In this document: positions 1-7,899 of the stretch, piece by piece | Numbering within the stretch: the stretch's first letter is position 1 | Layout of the letters: the number at the start of each line of letters is the position of its first letter | NCBI GenBank assembly: GCA_046723645.1 | Contig: JBKOUY010000178.1 | Coordinates: forward strand, 1-7,899 | Length of the DNA: 7,899 bases | Direction: 5' to 3' | Source of the DNA: DASQUK01 sp046723645 | GTDB lineage: Bacteria; Actinomycetota; Acidimicrobiia; Acidimicrobiales; VFJN01 | Program-made: the position numbers and the translations under genes | Notes under the pieces: model-generated | The model's input: the letters and a program-made list of their open reading frames with translations, nothing else | Told to the model about the DNA's origin: nothing | The model's database searches: none

Positions 1-1159
1 CGACCTCGAGATGATGCAGGAGGTCGGCTACTGCAGCGGCATCGAGAACTACTCGGCGCCGATCGATGGGCGGGGCCCGGGCGAGACGCCCAACACGCTG
101 GTCGACTTCTTCCCCGACGACTACCTGTGCGTCATCGACGAGAGCCACGTGGCCGTGCCCCAGCTGCACGGCCAGTACGAGGGCGACCGGTCGCGCAAGC
201 TCGAGCTGATAGAGCACGGGTTCCGCCTCCCGTCCGCGGCCGACAACCGGCCGCTCCGCTTCGACGAGTTCATCGACCGGATCAACCAGGTGGTCTTCCT
301 CTCCGCCACGCCCGGGCCCTACGAGCTCGACGTGTCGTCGCAGGTCGTGGAGCAGATCGTGCGGCCCACCGGCCTGGTCGATCCCGAGGTCATCGTGAAG
401 CCCACCAAGGGCCAGATCGACGACCTCATCACCGAGATCAACGAGCGCATCGAGCGCGACCAACGCGTCCTCGTCACCACCCTCACCAAGAAGATGGCCG
501 AGGACCTCAGCGACTACCTGCTCGAACAGGGCCTGCGGGTGCGCTACCTGCACTCCAACATCGACACCATCGAGCGCATCGAGATCCTCCGGGCGCTGCG
601 GCTCGGCGAGTTCGACGTGCTGGTGGGCATCAACCTGCTGCGTGAGGGCCTCGACCTGCCCGAGGTGTCGTTGGTGGCCATCCTCGACGCCGACAAGGAA
701 GGGTTCCTGCGCAGCGACACGTCGCTGATCCAGACCATCGGCCGAGCGGCGCGCAACGTGGACGGTCAGGTGATCATGTACGCCGACGCGGTCACCGACT
801 CGATGCGCCGCGCCATCGGTGAGACCCAGCGCCGGCGGCAGCTGCAGATCGCCTACAACGCCGAGCACGGCATCGAGCCGCAGAGCATCCGCAAGGCGGT
901 CAATGACATCCTCGCCCACCTCCGGCCCGAGGAGGGCGCGCCGATTCCGGGGCAGGGCCGGCGCCGCGGCCGGCCGGGTGCGGCGGAGAGGCTGCGCACC
1001 GAGCTGGCGGACCTGCCGCCCACGGAGCTGGGGCGCCTGATCCAGACGCTGGAGGAGGAGATGCACGAGGCGGCTGCCGACCTGCGCTTCGAGTACGCCG
1101 CGCGCCTCCGCGACGAGGTCGGTGAGCTCAAGCGTGAGCTGCGGGAGGCGGGAGTGTGA
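1..1159 (+). CDS. uvrB: UvrABC excinuclease subunit B, C-terminal part (5' end outside window)
   Basis: UvrB is the DNA-loading helicase-like subunit of nucleotide excision repair: UvrA delivers it to damaged DNA and it then recruits UvrC. The frame is open from the first base (first whole codon at position 2), and 385 residues are visible of a protein usually about 670-720 long. The Walker A motif and beta-hairpin are therefore off the left edge. In order (window numbering) I see GYCSGIENYS near the start, the DESH Walker B box at 46-49, SATPG from 101, the VTTLTKK motif at 158-164, the LHSNIDTIER and GEFDVLVGINLLREGLD blocks, and helicase motif VI QTIGRAAR at 244-251. A Gly/Arg-rich linker follows, then a C-terminal UVR domain at about 346-380 (LEEEM...FEYAARLRDEV), which contacts UvrC. 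All helicase motifs look intact. The match to family sequences such as E. coli UvrB is close along the whole length, so identity is very secure. Confidence 0.98.
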   Translation, partial: DLEMMQEVGYCSGIENYSAPIDGRGPGETPNTLVDFFPDDYLCVIDESHVAVPQLHGQYEGDRSRKLELIEHGFRLPSAADNRPLRFDEFIDRINQVVFLSATPGPYELDVSSQVVEQIVRPTGLVDPEVIVKPTKGQIDDLITEINERIERDQRVLVTTLTKKMAEDLSDYLLEQGLRVRYLHSNIDTIERIEILRALRLGEFDVLVGINLLREGLDLPEVSLVAILDADKEGFLRSDTSLIQTIGRAARNVDGQVIMYADAVTDSMRRAIGETQRRRQLQIAYNAEHGIEPQSIRKAVNDILAHLRPEEGAPIPGQGRRRGRPGAAERLRTELADLPPTELGRLIQTLEEEMHEAAADLRFEYAARLRDEVGELKRELREAGV

Positions 1160-1218
1160 GCGCGCGCGATCCGGCTGCGAGTCACGACGGTCCGAACGTG
1201 GCAGGATGGTTGATTCGA

Positions 1219-1239
1219 GGTGTCCGCAACTTGGACACC
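1219..1239. repeat. Perfect 7-bp inverted repeat upstream of the methyltransferase
   Basis: GGTGTCC (1219-1225) and GGACACC (1233-1239) are exact reverse complements separated by 7 bases. The repeat lies 60 bp after the uvrB stop and 31 bp before the methyltransferase start. No T-run follows, so a classical intrinsic terminator is unlikely. It could be an operator for a dimeric regulator or a 5'-leader hairpin. The repeat is plain in the sequence; its function is inference, and a 7-bp palindrome with a 7-base spacer can occur by chance in GC-rich DNA. Confidence 0.45.
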
Positions 1240-1258
1240 GTGTTGCGTCATCGGCCAC

Positions 1259-1266
1259 AGGGGGGA
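1259..1266 (+). promoter_or_regulatory. Ribosome binding site that sets the methyltransferase start
   Basis: The purine run AGGGGGGA ends 4 bases before the GTG at 1271. It is the only good Shine-Dalgarno-like sequence near this gene. It decides for GTG 1271 over the upstream in-frame ATG at 1220, which overlaps the inverted repeat and would add 17 residues (SATWTPCCVIGHRGER-like) unlike a methyltransferase N-terminus. Confidence 0.6.
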
Positions 1267-1270
1267 ACGC

Positions 1271-2020
1271 GTGAGCCACGTCGCGTACGACGATGTGGGC
1301 AGAGATTTCGATGCGGTGCGAGACCGCCGGCCAGACGCCCAGCAGGTCTGGTGCGAACGCGTGCGGCGCTACCTGTCCGAACCCCCTCCGGTCGCGATCG
1401 TCGACGTCGGCTCGGGGACGGGGATCTGGTCGAAGGCGCTGGCCGACAGCTTCGGGTGCCGGGTCCACGCGGTCGAGCCGTCCGACGGCATGCGTGCCCG
1501 TGCCGCCGTCGCGCATCCCCACCCACGCGTCGACTACGTGGCGGGTCACGCCGAGGCCCTGCCCCTTCCCGACGAGTCGGTCGGTGCCGCCTGGCTGTCG
1601 ACGGTCATCCACCAGTTCCGCGACCTCGCCGCGGCGGCCCACGAGCTGCGCCGGGTGCTGGAGCCGGGAGGGCCGGTTCTCGTTCGCAGCGGGTACCCCG
1701 GTCGGCAGAACGAGATCGAGCTCTTCCACGTGTTCCCAGGGGCCCTGCGCGTGGCCGAGACCTGGCCCCGCCTCGGCCGGGTCATCACGGCGTTCGAGGA
1801 CGCCGGCTTCGCGTTCGAGGCGATCGAGCGCGTCCGCGAGCCCACGTTCGACACGTACGACGAGGTTCTCGAGCTGCTCCCGCTGATGCGGCGCAGCGAC
1901 AGCGCGCTGGTCGACCTCGACGACGAGGAGTGGGACAAGGGCATCGCCGGGATCGAGTGGGCGCGGGCGACAGGACGCCGGCCCTGGGACCTGGGCATGG
2001 ACCTGCTGGTCCTCCGGTAG
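1271..2020 (+). CDS. Class I SAM-dependent methyltransferase, substrate unknown
   Basis: A 249-residue soluble protein with the Rossmann-type methyltransferase fold of the Methyltransf_11/25 kind. From the GTG start: an N-terminal helical part with a DVGRDFDAVRDRRPDAQ segment typical of these enzymes, motif I VDVGSGTG at 44-51 (SAM-binding glycine loop), the acidic residue E69 in HAVEPSDGM that would hold the ribose hydroxyls, a motif around HAEALPLPDESV at 93-104, and RRVLEPGG at 127-134 before a core strand. The C-terminal third (TFDTYDEVLELL..., then DLDDEEWDKGI) is seen in methyltransferases of small molecules, but I cannot name a substrate. No signal peptide or membrane segment is visible. 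It sits between uvrB and uvrA with its own ribosome binding site, 111 bp after uvrB, and is separated from uvrA by a LexA box, so it is probably read with or after uvrB rather than with uvrA. A repair role is not supported by the sequence. Confidence 0.88.
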   Translation: MSHVAYDDVGRDFDAVRDRRPDAQQVWCERVRRYLSEPPPVAIVDVGSGTGIWSKALADSFGCRVHAVEPSDGMRARAAVAHPHPRVDYVAGHAEALPLPDESVGAAWLSTVIHQFRDLAAAAHELRRVLEPGGPVLVRSGYPGRQNEIELFHVFPGALRVAETWPRLGRVITAFEDAGFAFEAIERVREPTFDTYDEVLELLPLMRRSDSALVDLDDEEWDKGIAGIEWARATGRRPWDLGMDLLVLR

Positions 2021-2044
2021 CCGCCCAGCGCCGGCCCGCGGCAT

Positions 2045-2058
2045 CGAACATGCGTTCC
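2045..2058. promoter_or_regulatory. LexA-binding SOS box upstream of uvrA
   Basis: CGAACATGCGTTCC matches every position of the Gram-positive SOS consensus CGAACRNRYGTTYC. The core half-sites GAAC (2046-2049) and GTTC (2054-2057) are in the correct spacing. The box ends 32 bp before the uvrA start and overlaps the place where a -35 element would lie, so LexA bound here would block transcription. uvrA is a classical SOS gene in many bacteria. The motif match is direct; LexA control in this organism is inference. Confidence 0.78.
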
Positions 2059-2076
2059 TCAGGCCAACCGGGGCGA

Positions 2077-2082
2077 TAGCCT
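2077..2082 (+). promoter_or_regulatory. Possible -10 element of the uvrA promoter
   Basis: TAGCCT fits the loose actinobacterial -10 pattern TANNNT. Transcription would start about 7 bases downstream, at or within a base or two of the GTG at 2091, which would give a leaderless or nearly leaderless mRNA. A -35 hexamer at the usual 17-bp spacing would be 2054-2059 (GTTCCT, a poor match), lying inside the LexA box. No good Shine-Dalgarno sequence precedes uvrA, which agrees with a leaderless start but does not prove it. Confidence 0.35.
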
Positions 2083-2090
2083 CTGACTTC

Positions 2091-4982
<2,892 letters not shown>

Positions 4983-4994
4983 GAGACACGCCGA

Positions 4995-5738
4995 GTGCTC
5001 GGCCTCCCGTCCGGCGTGACCGCCTGCCTGTTCGACCTCGACGGCGTGCTGACGCGCACCGCCATCGTCCACGCCGCCGCATGGAAGCAGATGTTCGACG
5101 GGTTCCTGCGGGAGTGGTCGACCAGCAGCGGCGGGGAGTTCGTGCCGTTCGACGCGGGCCCCGACTACGACAGGTACGTCGACGGCCGACCCCGACTCGA
5201 GGGCACGCGCACCTTCCTGCTGTCCCGGGGCATCGACCTTCCCGTGGGCTCGCCCGACGATCCCCCCGGAACGCCGACCCTGCAGGGGCTCAGCAACCAG
5301 AAGAACGAGCTGGTGCTGCGCCTGCTGCGCGAGGGCGGCGTCGAGGTGTACGAGGGCTCGGTGCGCTACGTCCAGGCCGTGCGGGACGCCGGCGTCCGCA
5401 CGGCTGTCGTCTCGGCCAGCGCCAACGCCGCGGACGTGCTCGAGTCCGCAGCGATCAGCCACCTTTTCGACGCCCGCATCGACGGCATCGTCGCCGCCGA
5501 GCGTCACCTGGCCGGCAAGCCCGCACCCGACACCTTCCTCGCCGGCGCCGCCGCCCTCGGGGTCGGCGCCAACGGCGCCGCGGTGTTCGAGGACGCGCTC
5601 GCCGGGGTCGAGGCCGGTCGCGCCGGTGCCTTCGCGCTGGTGGTCGGCGTCGACCGGGTCGGACAGGCGGCAGAGCTGCAGCGCCACGGCGCGGACGTGG
5701 TCGTCCGCGACCTGAGCGAGCTCCTGGAGGACCGGTGA
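4995..5738 (+). CDS. HAD-superfamily beta-phosphoglucomutase-like protein
   Basis: Probably interconverts beta-glucose 1-phosphate and glucose 6-phosphate in the cytoplasm. From the GTG start it is 247 residues. HAD motif I is FDLDGVLT with nucleophile D14 and acid/base D16; the T20 region is followed by H26 and W30, matching the cap His/Trp of Lactococcus beta-phosphoglucomutase (HFRAW). A cap domain of about residues 22-105 contains GTRTFLL and the NQKN segment with K103. Motif II is VVSASAN (S140), motif III K175 in AGKPAPDTF, and motif IV E199-D200 in VFEDALAG, the magnesium ligands. The cap is longer than in the Lactococcus enzyme, as in the Rv3400-like family. GTG 4995 is preferred because a weak AAGAG lies 9 bases upstream; GTG 5016 is an alternative. 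The downstream GH65 gene overlaps by 4 bp, which supports the phosphoglucomutase role over a general phosphatase. It begins 12 bp after uvrA with no visible terminator, so read-through from uvrA is likely. Confidence 0.9.
   Translation: MLGLPSGVTACLFDLDGVLTRTAIVHAAAWKQMFDGFLREWSTSSGGEFVPFDAGPDYDRYVDGRPRLEGTRTFLLSRGIDLPVGSPDDPPGTPTLQGLSNQKNELVLRLLREGGVEVYEGSVRYVQAVRDAGVRTAVVSASANAADVLESAAISHLFDARIDGIVAAERHLAGKPAPDTFLAGAAALGVGANGAAVFEDALAGVEAGRAGAFALVVGVDRVGQAAELQRHGADVVVRDLSELLEDR
5726..5730 (+). promoter_or_regulatory. Ribosome binding site for the GH65 gene, inside the preceding gene
   Basis: GGAGG lies 4 bases before the GTG at 5735, within the last codons of the phosphoglucomutase gene. 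The GTG start and the TGA stop (5736-5738) overlap as GTGA, the usual arrangement for translational coupling. This supports GTG 5735 over the in-frame GTG at 5753. Confidence 0.65.
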
Positions 5739-7899
5739 CCCACGGCTACCTGGTGGAGCCCTGGTGCGTGATGGAGCGGGGCCTGGACCTCGACATGCTG
5801 GCGCGCAGCGAGTCGGTGTTCGCCCTGTCGAACGGGCACATCGGGCTGCGGGGCAACCTCGACGAGGGCGATCCCCACGGGCTCCCCGGCACCTACCTGA
5901 ACTCCTTCTACGAGCTGCGGCCGCTGCCGTACGCCGAGGCCGGCTACGGCTATCCGCAGTCCGGGCAGACGGTCATCAACGTCACCAACGGCAAGCTGAT
6001 CCGGCTGCTGGTCGACGACGAGCCGTTCGACGTGCGCTACGGCACTCTCGACAGCCACGAGCGCATCCTCGACATGCGGGCGGGCACCCTCAGCCGGCAG
6101 GTGCAGTGGACGTCGCCGGCGCGCGACGCCGTGCGCATCTCGTCGACCCGCCTGGTGTCGCTCACACAGCGCGCCGTCGTGGCCATCGCGTACGAGGTCG
6201 AGCCGGTGGACGACAAGCCGCTGCGCGTCGTCCTGCAGTCGGAGCTGGTCGCGAACGAGGAGCTGCCGCCGCAGAGCAAGGACCCCCGCGCCGCGAGCGC
6301 GCTCGAGAACCCGCTGGTGAGCGAGGAGCACGGCTCCCTCAACCACCAGGCCCTGCTCGTGCACCGCACGCGGCGCAGCGGGCTGCGGCTCGCCGCCGGC
6401 ATGGACCACACCGTGGAGGGGCCGGACCAGTCCAGCGCCGAGATCATGAGCTCACCCGACGTGGGCCGCCTGACGATCGCCACGGTGCTGCGGCCGGGCG
6501 AGCGGCTGCGGGTCGTGAAGTTCCTCGCCTACGGCTGGTCGAGCCAGCGGACACGCCCGGCGCTGCACGACCAGGTGGTCGCTGCGCTCGCGGGCGCGCG
6601 GCTCAGCGGCTGGGACGGGCTCCTCGCCGAACAGCGCGCCTATCTCGATGAGTTCTGGGCCGGTGCCGACGTCGAGATCGACGGCGACGCCGAGGTGCAG
6701 CAGGCCGTTCGCTTCGGGCTGTTCCACATCCTGCAGGCCGGCGCCCGGTCCGAGCAGCGCCCGATCCCGGCCAAGGGCCTCACCGGCCCCGGCTACGACG
6801 GCCACACCTTCTGGGACACCGAGACGTTCGTGCTGCCCGTGCTCACGTACACGCAGCCGGCACCCGCGGCCGACGTCCTGCGGTGGCGGCAGCTCACCCT
6901 CCCGATCGCCAGGGAGCGCGCCGGCGAGCTGGGCCTCGACGGCGCCGCCTTCCCGTGGCGCACGCTCCGGGGCTGGGAGTCGTCGGGCTACTGGCCCGCG
7001 GGCACCGCCGCGTTCCACATCAACGCAGACATAGCCGACGCCGTGGTGCGGTATGTCGATGCCACCCAGGACGAGTCCTTCGAGCGCGACGTGGGCGTGG
7101 AGCTGCTGGTCGAGACCGCGCGGCTCTGGCGCAGCCTCGGCCATCACGACATGGACGGCCGGTTCCGCATCGACGGCGTGACCGGGCCCGACGAGTACAG
7201 CGCCATCGCCGACAACAACGTCTTCACCAACCTCATGGCGCAGCACAACCTGCTGGCGGCCGCGGACGCCGTGGCGCGCCACACCGACATCTGCCCGCGG
7301 CTGGGCGTCACTCCCGAGGAGGCGGCGTCGTGGCGGGATGCGGCGGCCGCCGTCGTGATCCCCTACGACGAGCGCCTCGGGGTGCACCCGCAGAGCGAGG
7401 GGTTCACCGACCACGCCATCTGGGACTTCGAGGGCACACGCCCCGACCAGTACCCGCTGCTACTGCACTTCCCGTACTTCGACCTGTACCGCAAGCAGGT
7501 GGTGAAACAGGCCGACCTGGTGCTGGCGCTGCACCTGCGGGGCGATGCGTTCACGCCCGAGGAGAAGCAGCGGGACTTCGCCTACTACGAGGCGCTGACG
7601 GTCCGGGACTCGTCGTTGTCGGCCGCCACCCAGGCGGTGATGGCCGCCGAGATCGGCCATCTCGAGCTGGCGTACGACTACCTGGGCGAGGCCGCGCTCG
7701 TGGACCTTGCCGACCTGGCGCGGAACACCAGCGACGGCCTCCACATGGCATCGCTGGCCGGCGCCTGGACCGGGCTGGTCGAGGGGTTCGGCGGCATGCG
7801 GGCGAGCGGGGGCCGGCTGCGGTTCGCGCCGCGCCTGCCCAGCGCGATCAGCCGCCTCGCCTTCCGGGTCCGCTATCGCGGCCGCCGCATCGCCGTGAC
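5735..7899 (+). CDS. GH65-family glycoside phosphorylase/hydrolase (3' end outside window)
   Basis: Family GH65 enzymes (maltose, trehalose, kojibiose and related phosphorylases) split alpha-glucosides by inversion, the phosphorylases using phosphate to give beta-glucose 1-phosphate. I translated this frame by hand: 721 codons with no stop, still open at the right edge; relatives are about 780-800 residues, so roughly 60-80 are missing. The N-terminal beta-sandwich domain begins with VEPW and SNGHIGLRGNLDEG. The (alpha/alpha)6 catalytic domain has FWDTE with W360-D361 (glucose-binding in subsite -1), the general-acid block DGVTGPDEY with E487, and VKQAD with K591-Q592. The phosphate-loop-like DSSLS has S626-S627, and a C-terminal jelly roll begins near the edge. 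The protein strongly resembles my recollection of M. tuberculosis Rv3401, whose substrate I do not know to be settled. After DSSLS it reads AATQ, where characterised phosphorylases as I recall have a His, so hydrolysis rather than phosphorolysis is possible. It is translationally coupled to the phosphoglucomutase gene, which favours phosphorolysis. Confidence 0.93.
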   Translation, partial: MTHGYLVEPWCVMERGLDLDMLARSESVFALSNGHIGLRGNLDEGDPHGLPGTYLNSFYELRPLPYAEAGYGYPQSGQTVINVTNGKLIRLLVDDEPFDVRYGTLDSHERILDMRAGTLSRQVQWTSPARDAVRISSTRLVSLTQRAVVAIAYEVEPVDDKPLRVVLQSELVANEELPPQSKDPRAASALENPLVSEEHGSLNHQALLVHRTRRSGLRLAAGMDHTVEGPDQSSAEIMSSPDVGRLTIATVLRPGERLRVVKFLAYGWSSQRTRPALHDQVVAALAGARLSGWDGLLAEQRAYLDEFWAGADVEIDGDAEVQQAVRFGLFHILQAGARSEQRPIPAKGLTGPGYDGHTFWDTETFVLPVLTYTQPAPAADVLRWRQLTLPIARERAGELGLDGAAFPWRTLRGWESSGYWPAGTAAFHINADIADAVVRYVDATQDESFERDVGVELLVETARLWRSLGHHDMDGRFRIDGVTGPDEYSAIADNNVFTNLMAQHNLLAAADAVARHTDICPRLGVTPEEAASWRDAAAAVVIPYDERLGVHPQSEGFTDHAIWDFEGTRPDQYPLLLHFPYFDLYRKQVVKQADLVLALHLRGDAFTPEEKQRDFAYYEALTVRDSSLSAATQAVMAAEIGHLELAYDYLGEAALVDLADLARNTSDGLHMASLAGAWTGLVEGFGGMRASGGRLRFAPRLPSAISRLAFRVRYRGRRIAV

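Noticed and set aside
1219..1239. The inverted repeat as an intrinsic terminator of uvrB
   Set aside because: There is no T-rich tract after the second arm and the stem is only 7 bp, so a rho-independent terminator is not supported.
2021..2040. GC-rich self-complementary bases after the methyltransferase stop as a terminator
   Set aside because: Only short imperfect pairings such as GCCG/CGGC are possible and no T-run follows.
1156..2079. A 307-codon + strand frame starting at ATG-like position 1156 over the methyltransferase
   Set aside because: Translation is Arg/Pro/Gly-rich and shows no motifs; the overlapping frame from 1271 carries the SAM-binding motifs and a good ribosome binding site.
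5504..7414. Two minus-strand open frames of about 300 codons (5504-6409 and 6452-7414) opposite the phosphoglucomutase and GH65 genes
   Set aside because: They are mirror images of the + strand reading frame, compositionally biased and without recognisable domains; the + strand GH65 frame is continuous and conserved.

Overview
This is a GC-rich stretch (about 70% G+C by eye, strong G/C bias at third codon positions) with five genes, all on the + strand and tightly packed. It suggests an actinobacterium. UvrA carries the CPNGH form of its first zinc-module motif, which I recall from actinobacterial UvrA. The upstream LexA-type box fits the Gram-positive/actinobacterial consensus. The beta-phosphoglucomutase/GH65 pair resembles the Rv3400-Rv3401 pair of Mycobacterium tuberculosis. 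I cannot place it below phylum level; a deep-branching class such as Acidimicrobiia is possible but unproven.

Layout: (1) 1-1159, the C-terminal half or more of UvrB, cut off by the left edge. (2) 1160-1270, a short intergenic region with a perfect 7-bp inverted repeat, followed by a GTG-started class I SAM-dependent methyltransferase of unknown substrate (1271-2020). (3) 2021-2090, a 70-bp intergenic region with a full match to the Gram-positive SOS (LexA) box and a possible TANNNT -10 element just before the uvrA start. (4) 2091-4982, complete uvrA. (5) 4995-5738, a HAD-family beta-phosphoglucomutase-like protein starting 12 bp after uvrA. (6) 5735-7899, a GH65-family glycoside phosphorylase/hydrolase that overlaps the previous gene by 4 bp and runs off the right edge still open. 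No intergenic stretch exceeds 300 bases.

How the genes work together: UvrA and UvrB are the damage-recognition part of nucleotide excision repair, and the LexA box says uvrA is probably DNA-damage inducible. The last two genes form a carbohydrate unit. A GH65 phosphorylase would split an alpha-linked glucose disaccharide with phosphate to give beta-glucose 1-phosphate, which beta-phosphoglucomutase turns into glucose 6-phosphate. The 12-bp gap and lack of an obvious terminator after uvrA suggest that these sugar genes may be read through from the SOS-controlled uvrA promoter. That is the most interesting contextual point here. I see no mobile elements, CRISPR, tRNA or rRNA, and nothing that clearly amounts to a new defence or mobile system; the window is mainly housekeeping repair plus an under-characterised sugar-phosphorylase pair.
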